Part shown: positions 13,264-21,316 of the stretch, piece by piece
How the letters are laid out: each line of letters opens with the position of its first letter
Numbering within the stretch: position 1 is the stretch's first letter
Source of the DNA: a virus
Virus record (IMG/VR): IMGVR_UViG_3300044530_000062
Span: 1-38,342 of that record
Length of the DNA stretch: 38,342 nt
Strand: one strand, 5' to 3'
Position numbers and translations under genes: made by a program
Notes under the pieces: generated by a model
Told to the model about the DNA's origin: nothing
What the model saw: only the letters and a program-made list of their open reading frames with translations
Databases searched by the model: none

Positions 13264-15369
13264 ATGCCATCAATCGGTCTTAAAAAACTTGTATTTAAGT
13301 CGGGAGTTAACCGAGAGAATACCCGCTATTACACAGAAGGCGGATGGTATGACTGCGATAAAATTCGTTTTCGTCAAGGCTCACCTCAAAAAATAGGAGG
13401 CTGGAATCGCATCTCTAGTGCTACCTTTAATGGAGTATGCCGCTCACTATGGGCTTGGCAAACACTTGCTCAAATACCGCTTATTGGCGTGGGAACAAAT
13501 ACAAAGTTTTACATCTCTCGTGGTGGGTATTACTACGATATCACTCCTATTCGCACAGCAACTAACTTAACTACTCCATTTACAGCAACTAATGGCTCTA
13601 CTGTTATTACAGTATCAGCGCCTTCTCATGGCGCTATTAACGGAGACTACGTTACATTTAATGGTGCAACGGGTTTAGGCGGAGCCATTACAGCGGCAAT
13701 CCTCAATACTGAGTATCAAATTACTTATGTTAACGCAAACTCTTATACAATCTCAGTTAGTATAGCGGCAACCAGTGGAGACACTGGGAACGGCGGCACA
13801 GTGCGAGCTGTATACCAGATGAATAGTGGCCCTGCATATCAAACAGCTGTTACAGGTTGGGGTGCTGGCGGTTGGGGTCTCGGTACATGGGGTACAGGCG
13901 TTGCGACTACGGACTCTCTTCGTGTTTGGTCTCAGAGTAATTATGGGGAAGACCTTGTGTTTGGTCCACGCACGGGGGCGATGTATTACTACTATGCGGG
14001 TAGAGGGGTTTCGTCTACCACAGCAACTATCCCAGTAGCATCCCCAGCAGTTATCACTACTACAAATCAGTATACAGAAGGCGCACCAATAGTCTTTGAG
14101 ACAACAGGCACACTTCCTACAGGGCTTAGTACAGGTACGACTTACTATATCCGCAACTATGCCACTGGTGTATTTAATGTCTCAGCTACGCCATCAGGTG
14201 CTCTAATCAACGCTACTGTAGCAGGGTCAGGTACGCAATCTATTTCAGCACGCGCAGTAAATTTAAATACTATTGCTGGAGCTTCAGATGTCCCCGTTAT
14301 TCAGAACTACATTACAGTATCCGATACTTTCCGCTTTGTATTTGCTTTTGGCGCTAATGACTACGGTGTATCTGCTCAAAGCCCACTGTTAATTCGCTGG
14401 TCTGACCAAGAGAACGCCGCTGACTGGACACCATCTACTACTAACCAAGCAGGGTCACTGACTTTAACTCGTGGGTCTCAGATTATTACTGCGCTTCAAA
14501 CACGCCAAGAGATTGTAGTATGGACGGATTCTACGCTCTACTCCATGCAGTACTTAGGTTATCCGCTGGTGTGGAGTGCACAGCTTCTTGGGGATAATAT
14601 CTCTATCGTAGGCGAGAACGCAGCTGCTTTGGCTTCGGGTGTTGTGTACTGGATGGGGCGAGATAAATTTTATAAGTACGATGGGCGTGTGCAAACACAG
14701 AACTGCGACTTACGGGAGTACATATTCAATGACTTCAATGCACAACAAACAGAGCAAGTCTTTGCCAGTACCAACGAAGGGTTTAACGAAGTCTGGTGGT
14801 TCTACTGCTCTGCCGGTAGCACTGTGGTGGACAAATATGCAATCTATAATTACGCTGAAGATATATGGTATTACGGCACGATGGGTCGTACCGCTTGGCT
14901 TGACTCTGGGATTTTAGAATTTCCTCTCGCTGCAACGTATGTTAATAACTTAGTTAACCACGAAAGTGGTCTTGATAATAACGAAACAGCTACGCCCACG
15001 GCTATTGAGTCTTACATTACAAGTTCTGAAACTGATATTGATGACGGGCACAACTTTGTGTTTATTCGCAGAATCCTGCCTGATATGACGTTTAGGGGTT
15101 CTACAACAGAGAACCCAACAGCAACACTTTCTATTATTCCTTTGATGAATGCAGGGAGTGGTTATACAGACCCAGCGTCTGTTGGTGGAACAAATGAAGC
15201 GGCAGTAACGCGCACAGCGACTGTGCCTATTGAGAAGTTTACAGGACAAGTATTTATTCGTGTACGCGGTAGACAGTTTTCTTTTAAAGTATATAACAAT
15301 CAGTTAGGGTCTATGTGGCAGTTGGGTGCTATGCGACTCGAAATTAAGCAAGACGGGCAGAGAGGATGA
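13264..15369 (+). CDS. Tail nozzle protein (T7 gp12 / P22 gp10-like role)
   Basis: A 701-residue, beta-rich protein. The N-terminus 'GLKKLVFKSGVNRENTRYYT' and 'GGWYDCDKIRFRQGSPQKIG' with 'SLWAWQTL' is the signature of the large nozzle or stabilisation protein of short-tailed aquatic phages. A 'GWGAGGWGLGTWGTG' segment lies near residue 198. Further on, 'DTFRFVFAFGAND', 'LLIRWSDQENAADWTPS', 'LGDNISIVGENAAALASGVV' and 'YWMGRDKFYKYDG' give the repeated blade-like pattern of a propeller. It follows the lysis pair by 13 bases and is ATGA-coupled to the next tail gene. The analogy with T7 gp12/P22 gp10 is by size, family pattern and position. Confidence 0.75.
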   Translation: MPSIGLKKLVFKSGVNRENTRYYTEGGWYDCDKIRFRQGSPQKIGGWNRISSATFNGVCRSLWAWQTLAQIPLIGVGTNTKFYISRGGYYYDITPIRTATNLTTPFTATNGSTVITVSAPSHGAINGDYVTFNGATGLGGAITAAILNTEYQITYVNANSYTISVSIAATSGDTGNGGTVRAVYQMNSGPAYQTAVTGWGAGGWGLGTWGTGVATTDSLRVWSQSNYGEDLVFGPRTGAMYYYYAGRGVSSTTATIPVASPAVITTTNQYTEGAPIVFETTGTLPTGLSTGTTYYIRNYATGVFNVSATPSGALINATVAGSGTQSISARAVNLNTIAGASDVPVIQNYITVSDTFRFVFAFGANDYGVSAQSPLLIRWSDQENAADWTPSTTNQAGSLTLTRGSQIITALQTRQEIVVWTDSTLYSMQYLGYPLVWSAQLLGDNISIVGENAAALASGVVYWMGRDKFYKYDGRVQTQNCDLREYIFNDFNAQQTEQVFASTNEGFNEVWWFYCSAGSTVVDKYAIYNYAEDIWYYGTMGRTAWLDSGILEFPLAATYVNNLVNHESGLDNNETATPTAIESYITSSETDIDDGHNFVFIRRILPDMTFRGSTTENPTATLSIIPLMNAGSGYTDPASVGGTNEAAVTRTATVPIEKFTGQVFIRVRGRQFSFKVYNNQLGSMWQLGAMRLEIKQDGQRG

Positions 15370-15995
15370 GTAATACAGTCCAAACCCCTAAAGCACCAAG
15401 TTTACCTTTCGCTGAGGTGCAGTATAGCCGTAACTACCTTGACCAATTAAACAACGTACTGCGCTTATACTTCAATCAACTTGATAACACGTTCCAATCC
15501 CTGCTGAGTATTGCAGGGGGAGCTACTTTTAAATTTCCTGTTGGTAGTTTTTATTTGACTACGCAGCAGACGATACCTGTTATAAATACAGCTTATGCCA
15601 TACCGTTTAACAATACAGCCGTATCAAACCAAGTTGCTATTGGAACAACGACCTCTCACATCGTAACAGATGTAGCGGGATATTATAACTTTCAATTCTC
15701 TGCGCAGCTGGCTAAGACTTCAGGTAGTGCGATGTCTGCGTGGGTGTGGCCTAGAGTAAATGGGGTAGATATTCCTGACTCTAATACTAAGCTTCAGCTA
15801 ACGGGGTCTAGTAGCTCTGAGATGGTAGCTGCATGGAATTTTGTGCTTCCAATGAACGCTGGAGATTACTTTGAGCTTTACTGGGCAGCTGACCATGTGG
15901 GCGTTATAATAAAAGCAGAAGCGGCTAATTCATTCTCCCCTGCGATACCGCCGGTTCTTCTATCGGCTACGTTTGTTTCAGCACTATACTCATGA
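15366..15995 (+). CDS. Tail protein with C1q/TNF-like C-terminal domain
   Basis: A 209-residue protein coupled by ATGA to the nozzle gene. The N-terminal helix 'YSRNYLDQLNNVLRLYFNQL' is a conserved attachment segment in aquatic phage tail proteins. Residues ~70-209 look like a jelly-roll of the C1q/TNF type ('VTDVAGYYNFQFSAQLAKTS', 'SAWVWPRVNGVDIPDS', 'WNFVLPMNAGDYFELYWAAD'). Such domains are trimeric and often bind sugars or receptors. It is a likely tail-tip or head-fibre protein. Confidence 0.72.
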   Translation: MSNTVQTPKAPSLPFAEVQYSRNYLDQLNNVLRLYFNQLDNTFQSLLSIAGGATFKFPVGSFYLTTQQTIPVINTAYAIPFNNTAVSNQVAIGTTTSHIVTDVAGYYNFQFSAQLAKTSGSAMSAWVWPRVNGVDIPDSNTKLQLTGSSSSEMVAAWNFVLPMNAGDYFELYWAADHVGVIIKAEAANSFSPAIPPVLLSATFVSALYS

Positions 15996-16022
15996 TATTA
16001 TTAGCTAAACTTTGGAGGTATC

Positions 16023-16451
16023 GTGAGCGAGTTAGCAACCCTTGGCAATATGCCAAAAATCTTAGAATTAGAAGCCCTTATGCGGACTATGCCGCAAGTA
16101 GATTCGCCAGCGGAGCATTATCATTTGAGTGGTGTTTATTGTCGCTCGCTTTTTATACCTAAAGGCTGTTTGCTTACAGGTAAGATTCACAACCACGAAA
16201 GCATTGGTATTCTAGCTCAGGGTACACTTCGCATCACAAACGGTGAAACGTCTACAGTCGTTACCGCACCTTACATCACAGTGGATAAGCCCGGTATTAA
16301 ACGCCTAGGCTACGCTGAAACAGATTGCACATTTATCACAGTTCATCGTTCAGATAAAAAGACTATGGAAGAGCTTGAAGACGAGCTTGTTTCTAATACT
16401 TTTGACGAGTATGAACAGAAAACACAACAGTTACTTGGGGAAATATTATGA
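16023..16451 (+). CDS. Cupin-like small protein
   Basis: A 142-residue protein starting at GTG 16023 with an ideal ribosome-binding site (TTTGGAGGTATC). The core 'GKIHNHESIGILAQGTLRIT' has the cupin pattern with H56, H58 and E59 as possible metal ligands and a further H108 in 'FITVHRS'. The C-terminal helix is acidic. This family recurs next to ejection or tail genes in aquatic phages. Enzymatic role is unknown; it might modify or stabilise a virion part. It overlaps the next gene by 4 bases (ATGA). Confidence 0.7.
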   Translation: MSELATLGNMPKILELEALMRTMPQVDSPAEHYHLSGVYCRSLFIPKGCLLTGKIHNHESIGILAQGTLRITNGETSTVVTAPYITVDKPGIKRLGYAETDCTFITVHRSDKKTMEELEDELVSNTFDEYEQKTQQLLGEIL

Positions 16452-18124
16452 GTTGGATTGCGGTTATGGTTGGCGCCGGTGTTGGTGCTACTGCTGGGGG
16501 TGTTTCTGCTGGACTTAACGGTGGAGATGCTGGAGACATATTAAAGTCTATGGCTATCGGCGGTGCTATGGGTGGTGCTGGCGGGGGTATTGGCGGTGCT
16601 GTATTTGGTCCAGCGGCGGGTGTTGCTTCTGGTGCTGGAGGCGGTGCTGCTACTGGTGGAACTACTGGAGCTTTATCAGGCTCTGCCACCGGAACATTAG
16701 GGGCAGCAGGGAACGCTGCCGCAACATCTGCCATTACGCCTGTTTTTAGTAGTGCTACTACGGGAGCTATTGGCGGGGGTACTGGTGGAGGAGCTATTGG
16801 CGGGGGTACTGGTGGAGCAGGGTTTGCAGGGTTGAGTGGAGGTTCTGGACTTCTTGCTGGCGGTACTGGAGGGGCTGCTGGCGGTGCCAGTAGTGGAGGT
16901 ATTGGCAGTTTAGGTGCATCAGGTAATCAAGCCGCTGTTAATGCGTTGAACCCTCAGTCTGCTATGATTAGTCCTGGAACACTCCCTCCTCAACCTGGAA
17001 GTCCTGATTTTATTGGAGCCACTGCAACTCCAGATCAAATAGCCAATGCTTCAGCTTACACAGATGCCAATATAGGAACTCGCTTTCTTGCTGATTTAAC
17101 AGGGCAACAAGGGAATATAGTAGGTAACACAGGTCTTAAAATGGCGGGTGGGGCACTGCAAGGTGGTGTTATGAATGCAGGTATTAACGGTTTAGTTGCT
17201 GGCGCACAAGGTCAAGATGTTGGTGAGGCTATGGGTAAAGGTGCACTTACTGGTGCTGTAGGTGGCGCTGCGGGTGCTGGTCTTGCTTCTATGGCTGGTT
17301 CTGGGGGTACGTTAGGGAGTATCGGTAACTTTGCTGCTAAACATGATGTGCTTGTTCCGGCTGCACTTAGTATGGGTTCAGGTATGGCTTTAGACTCTGC
17401 CTTGGCATCTGACCCTACGATGCCAGAAGAAAAAGGTATTCGTAGTAACTATAAGTGGAACCCTAACGTATATAAGCCTTATGGACCTCAGTTTGCAGCA
17501 GGTGGGATTACCGATTTAGATAACTACGACCAAGCACCGCAGATGCAAAGCCCTGGAACACTTGATATCCCGAGCCGCAACGAAGTGTCAAACAATCAAG
17601 GTTATATGGGTGACTCTGTGCAACTGATGGCACATGGTGGTGTTACGGAGGAGTCTTTTATGTTGGAGGGGGTAGGTGGTAAAAACCTACATAGAGAGGC
17701 TTCGCAAGACTTGAGAGAGTTCTTAGAAGGTACACCAGATTCCGAATTAACAACAGCTCAACAACGTCAAAAACAAATCCTATTTGCTAAAAAGATGGCG
17801 ATGGGTGGGATGGCATATAATCACGGCGGTATTTCTGATTTAGGAGGGTATTCTGATGGCGGACGATTACTTAAAGGTCCTGGTACGGGGGTTAGTGATG
17901 ATATACCCGCAACCATTGAAGGAAAACAGCCAGCAAGATTGGCGGCAAATGAATTTGTGGTGCCCGCAAGAATTGTATCTGAAATTGGTAACGGGTCTAC
18001 TGATGCAGGTGCTAAAGCCCTATATGCTATGATGGATAGAGTGCAGAAAGATAGAAAAAAATCTATGGGTAAAGGTAAGTTTGCGGTTGATTCAAAAGCG
18101 TCTAGACATTTGGATGCGCTATGA
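16448..18124 (+). CDS. Gly-rich ejection-type internal virion protein
   Basis: A 558-residue protein. Residues 1-330 are Gly/Ala-rich with repeated G-x3-G glycine zippers ('MAIGGAMGGAGGGIGGAVFG'), typical of proteins that insert into membranes. Residues 349-355 (FAAGGIT), 394-400 (MAHGGVT), 450-456 (MAMGGMA) and 457-463 (YNHGGIS) carry the Gly-Gly motif. Residues 472-535 form a conserved phage module: 'GRLLKGPGTGVSDDIPATIE', 'GKQPARLAANEFVVPARIV', 'GNGSTDAGAKALYAMMDRVQ'. The gene opens the ejection block and is coupled at both ends by ATGA, the downstream partner being the HNH gene. I infer a role in DNA ejection across the cell envelope. Confidence 0.72.
   Translation: MSWIAVMVGAGVGATAGGVSAGLNGGDAGDILKSMAIGGAMGGAGGGIGGAVFGPAAGVASGAGGGAATGGTTGALSGSATGTLGAAGNAAATSAITPVFSSATTGAIGGGTGGGAIGGGTGGAGFAGLSGGSGLLAGGTGGAAGGASSGGIGSLGASGNQAAVNALNPQSAMISPGTLPPQPGSPDFIGATATPDQIANASAYTDANIGTRFLADLTGQQGNIVGNTGLKMAGGALQGGVMNAGINGLVAGAQGQDVGEAMGKGALTGAVGGAAGAGLASMAGSGGTLGSIGNFAAKHDVLVPAALSMGSGMALDSALASDPTMPEEKGIRSNYKWNPNVYKPYGPQFAAGGITDLDNYDQAPQMQSPGTLDIPSRNEVSNNQGYMGDSVQLMAHGGVTEESFMLEGVGGKNLHREASQDLREFLEGTPDSELTTAQQRQKQILFAKKMAMGGMAYNHGGISDLGGYSDGGRLLKGPGTGVSDDIPATIEGKQPARLAANEFVVPARIVSEIGNGSTDAGAKALYAMMDRVQKDRKKSMGKGKFAVDSKASRHLDAL
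16763..16816 (+). repeat. 27-bp tandem repeat, two copies
   Basis: Bases 16763-16789 and 16790-16816 are identical, encoding G-A-I-G-G-G-T-G-G twice inside the Gly-rich zone of the ejection-type protein. A recent slippage duplication is the simplest explanation. Confidence 0.9.
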
Positions 18125-18828
18125 TACCTGACGATTTATCAACTCTACCTACCACCCCTAAAGAAGCTAAACAGGTAGGGAGCAATATATATTTTACTGG
18201 TCTCTCATGCAAACACGGTCATATAACTTATAGATATACCTATGACAAGATATGCTCCACCTGTGCTAAATTAAAATCTAAATTAGCGGCAACAGTAAAA
18301 GGCGGTAACGCTAGACGGTGGGCAGCAAAAACTCCCGAGCAGTTACAAGGGATATATGCAAAACGGAAAGGCTATTATTACCGTACACATGAAGACCGCC
18401 TATTAGAAAAAAAGAAATCTTATGGTAAGTTAAAAGCTATTTCGGGGTGGTTAGAAAGCCGCCGATTAAAAGTAAATCAATACAGATTGATGCATGGTAG
18501 ACCTATAGAAAAGACTAACCCGCTAGTCAAGAAAAAATATAGAATGTCTGATAAAGGTCGTATAAGTAGCACGGTTAACGATGCTAAGAGACGCTCTGCT
18601 CAACTAAAACGTACCCCAACATGGTTAACAGAGAATGACCGTTGGATGATTGAGCAAGCGTATGAGCTTTCAGTATTACGCACAAAACTATTTGGGTTCT
18701 CATGGCACGTTGACCACGTAATACCTTTGCAGGGTAAGTATGTTTCTGGGCTTCATGTACCGACAAACCTTCAAGTAATTCCAGCCACGGAAAATCTCCG
18801 CAAGGCTAATAAACACCTGCCAGCTTAG
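18121..18828 (+). CDS. HNH homing-type endonuclease 2
   Basis: A 235-residue HNH nuclease. The N-terminal zinc site is C30-x3-H34 and C45-x2-C48 ('LSCKHGHITY', 'KICSTCAKL'). The Lys/Arg-rich middle is longer than in the first HNH protein. The catalytic core has D198-H199 ('HVDHVIPLQG'), H212, N216 ('PTNLQVIP') and 'ENLRKANKH'. The start codon is inside the stop of the ejection-type gene (ATGA), so it is translated by coupling although its product is not a virion part. N- and C-terminal segments match the HNH gene at 730-1296. It is probably a mobile homing gene. Confidence 0.88.
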   Translation: MIPDDLSTLPTTPKEAKQVGSNIYFTGLSCKHGHITYRYTYDKICSTCAKLKSKLAATVKGGNARRWAAKTPEQLQGIYAKRKGYYYRTHEDRLLEKKKSYGKLKAISGWLESRRLKVNQYRLMHGRPIEKTNPLVKKKYRMSDKGRISSTVNDAKRRSAQLKRTPTWLTENDRWMIEQAYELSVLRTKLFGFSWHVDHVIPLQGKYVSGLHVPTNLQVIPATENLRKANKHLPA

Positions 18829-18837
18829 GAGACATAG

Positions 18838-20886
18838 ATGGATATTTTACCAGCATCAACAAAATCAGATTGGTGGACAGTACTCACTGACAATAATCCT
18901 ATTAAAGGTCGTAACTTAAAAGATAATATTAATCTTCCTGCGTTTGAAACACTTCAAGCGCAACTAGCTAAAGCTAAAACAGTACCCGAGCAAATTGGAT
19001 TATGGCAAGCGTTTTTAAAAAACCCTGCAAACATAAACGAGGCAGGGATGCCTATTGCCAAAAAAGCGCTTAATACGTGGATGACTGACGGTAAAATGCC
19101 GTCTAATGTACAAGCTGCTTTATCTAAAAACCCTTTTGCTACATTACCTCCGTTAGCTCAAGCTCAGTTAACTTATGATAAGACTGACCCTGCATCAGTT
19201 AAAAACTATGCAACTGCGTTAAAAGACACTTATGGTAATTTAAAAAAAGCAGATGGTACGCCAGAGTTTACGCCAGCCTATTTAGAAAGTGTAGCAGCAG
19301 GGACTATCCCCCAAGATACATTTGATACGCGCATAAATAATATTGCAGTCAAGGCGGCTACTGCTGACTTAAAGGCTCAAGGTATTAGTCTTGCTGATGT
19401 AGGTGGCGCGGAAGGTCTTGCGAGTAGCGGTAAGTTAGCTGAATATCTAAACGACTCGACTAAATTAGCCTCAGCCTATACTTCAACTCCTACAGCAGGT
19501 TCTACGGTAACGGGTGGAGCGGGTAATGATACTGTACCAAATGAAGGGATTACTGCGCTTGGACCTTATACTGGTAGTATCAGTGAGGTAAACACGCCAG
19601 CAAAAATGAAGCAAGTCGTAGATAACTACGACCCTAACAAAGGGGTATACCGTGCACCGTCATTAGATGCTTCTGGTAACTTAGTTGCTAACTCTACATC
19701 GCCATACTCAAACATCTTAAACGGGATGTTATCAGGGCATAAAAATCCTTATGCGGCGGGTTATACAAATCAGCTAACTATGCCTGAAACGCCTGATTTA
19801 ACCAATATCAAAAAATCGTTTGAGAACAACCCCACGTCTAAAGACTTATTAAAATTAGCTAACTCTGCTGGTCAGCCTTACGACCCCAATGCAATAACAA
19901 GCTTATCCCCTGCACTGTCAAAGATGTATCAGCCTAGTATTACTAACTCAGCAGGGAAAGCAACTAAACCAGGTGCGCCTGATACAACGAAAACAACACT
20001 TCCTGTAGTGCCTAATACTGTTGTTAATCCTAATACTGTTGTTAATCCTAATACTGTTGTTAATCCTAATACTGTTGTTAATCCTAATACTGTTGTTAAG
20101 CCACCTGTAAAAACAACCGCTGAGTTAGCAGCAGAGAAATTTGCAGCAGATAAAGCCGCTGCTATGAATTCGTTTACTGCAGGGGATTATATAGAACCCT
20201 CTACTAGAACACGGGCGGATTTACAGACTGTCGCAACAACAGACCCTAAAATGGCGGCTCAATTGGATTGGTCTGCAACACAAGATGCAACTAGAGCACA
20301 AAATGTTAAACCTATAGTAACGCCACTGGTAACTAAACCTGAATTTACAGTAACCCCTCAAACATCATATAGTTCGGCTGACTATTCACCTGAATTAAAA
20401 GCAGCATTAGCTACACGAGCTATTACAGATACACAAAATGCTACTGTAGGTGACACAATCACAGCCAACGATAATTTAGCTAGGGGAATAGTAACCCCTA
20501 ATATAAATACTAATGTATCTACAGGTAATATGAACACCTATGCAACGGGCCCCAATGGTGAGTCTGGTATACCCTCTGCATTAACTACAACCCCTCAATT
20601 TACATCAGGAGATTATATACCTCCTGCTAATAGAACAATGTCTACAGTTGCAAATAACCCAGCATTAGCAAATCAAGTTGCATGGTCTGCAACACAAGAT
20701 GCTGCGCAAGCAAAACAAGCGGCGCCCGCTGTAGGTATAAACACTTTACCTAATAACACAGGTGCGACTGGGACTACCTCCCCTGCACCTTTTACTGTGA
20801 ACTCAACAACATCATATAGTCCGAATGACTATTCACCTGAATTAAAAGCAGCTTTAGCTGCACGTGCAGCGTCTATGAGTCAGTAA
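18838..20886 (+). CDS. Large internal/ejection-block protein with repeats
   Basis: A 682-residue protein with helical N-terminal ~230 residues ('FETLQAQLAKAKTVPEQIGL', 'LKAQGISLADVGGAEGLASS'), then a Pro/Asn/Thr-rich, probably disordered part. Five tandem copies of P-N-T-V-V-N lie at residues ~392-421. After this, a two-part module occurs twice: FT[AS]GDYI...WSATQDA, then SY[SP]...DYSPELKAALA.RA. ATG 18838 has TAGGAGACATAG upstream. The gene follows the HNH gene by 9 bases. No known family; position within the ejection block suggests a virion protein delivered with the DNA. Confidence 0.68.
   Translation: MDILPASTKSDWWTVLTDNNPIKGRNLKDNINLPAFETLQAQLAKAKTVPEQIGLWQAFLKNPANINEAGMPIAKKALNTWMTDGKMPSNVQAALSKNPFATLPPLAQAQLTYDKTDPASVKNYATALKDTYGNLKKADGTPEFTPAYLESVAAGTIPQDTFDTRINNIAVKAATADLKAQGISLADVGGAEGLASSGKLAEYLNDSTKLASAYTSTPTAGSTVTGGAGNDTVPNEGITALGPYTGSISEVNTPAKMKQVVDNYDPNKGVYRAPSLDASGNLVANSTSPYSNILNGMLSGHKNPYAAGYTNQLTMPETPDLTNIKKSFENNPTSKDLLKLANSAGQPYDPNAITSLSPALSKMYQPSITNSAGKATKPGAPDTTKTTLPVVPNTVVNPNTVVNPNTVVNPNTVVNPNTVVKPPVKTTAELAAEKFAADKAAAMNSFTAGDYIEPSTRTRADLQTVATTDPKMAAQLDWSATQDATRAQNVKPIVTPLVTKPEFTVTPQTSYSSADYSPELKAALATRAITDTQNATVGDTITANDNLARGIVTPNINTNVSTGNMNTYATGPNGESGIPSALTTTPQFTSGDYIPPANRTMSTVANNPALANQVAWSATQDAAQAKQAAPAVGINTLPNNTGATGTTSPAPFTVNSTTSYSPNDYSPELKAALAARAASMSQ
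20011..20100 (+). repeat. 18-bp tandem repeat, five copies (PNTVVN)
   Basis: The unit CCTAATACTGTTGTTAAT occurs four times exactly at 20011-20082, with a fifth copy ending in AAG at 20083-20100. It keeps the reading frame and encodes P-N-T-V-V-N four times then P-N-T-V-V-K. Perfect identity indicates recent slippage expansion, so copy number may vary between relatives. Confidence 0.95.
20359..20870 (+). repeat. Diverged direct duplication of the DYSPELKAALA segment
   Basis: The DNA at ~20359-20417 (encoding TSYSSADYSPELKAALATRA) recurs at ~20807-20870 (TSYSPNDYSPELKAALAARA). A stretch of identical bases covers 'GACTATTCACCTGAATTA' and the following AAAGCAGC. The adjacent FT[AS]GDYI/WSATQDA segment is duplicated in the same order, at ~20170-20290 and ~20599-20720. 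Confidence 0.8.
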
Positions 20887-20887
20887 T

Positions 20888-21316
20888 ATGATAACGCTAC
20901 ACGCAGTACCTCTTGAGTTTATTCAGCAGACGTGGCCTTTAGCGAGACCGCACATTGTGGCTGGTTTGCAGGAAGGGAGTGGTGAGAATTCACCTAACAT
21001 GACGTATAATGACGACCATGTACTAAGCTATCTTGTTAACGGTAATTGGGAGCTTTTTGTGGCAGTAGATGAGCATAACGTAATGAGAGGTGCTGCAACT
21101 ATCTCGTATATTAATTACCCACTGCATCGAGTTGCATTTATCACAGCGGTAGGCGGTAGGTTGATTGCTACCCAAGATAGTTTTAACCAATTAAAAAATT
21201 TATTTAAAGCACGGGGGGCTACGATGATTCAAGGTTATGGAAGACCTGCTATCATAAGACTCTGGAGACGCTTTGACTTTCAACCCCGCAGTACCTTACT
21301 GGAAGTATCAATATGA
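20888..21316 (+). CDS. GNAT-like protein of the ejection block
   Basis: A 142-residue protein one base after the previous stop. 'NGNWELFVAVDEHNVMRGAA', 'ATISYINYPLHRVAFITAVG' and 'LKNLFKARGATMIQGYGRPA' followed by 'IIRLWRRFDFQPRS' give the strand-helix order of a GNAT acetyltransferase fold with the final 'R...F.' beta-hairpin. A clear Q/R-x-x-G-x-G/A acetyl-CoA loop is not seen, so activity is doubtful. T7 gp13, also in the internal core block, is a GNAT-like relative in role and position. The protein probably helps assembly or is packaged. It overlaps the next gene by 4 bases. Confidence 0.65.
   Translation: MITLHAVPLEFIQQTWPLARPHIVAGLQEGSGENSPNMTYNDDHVLSYLVNGNWELFVAVDEHNVMRGAATISYINYPLHRVAFITAVGGRLIATQDSFNQLKNLFKARGATMIQGYGRPAIIRLWRRFDFQPRSTLLEVSI

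Noticed and set aside
16393-16734. Minus-strand open frame rich in Pro and Ala
   Set aside because: It is the mirror of the Gly/Ala-rich coding sequence on the + strand, with no start signals.
20011-20100. CRISPR-like array
   Set aside because: Units are contiguous 18-mers with no spacers and stay in frame in a gene.
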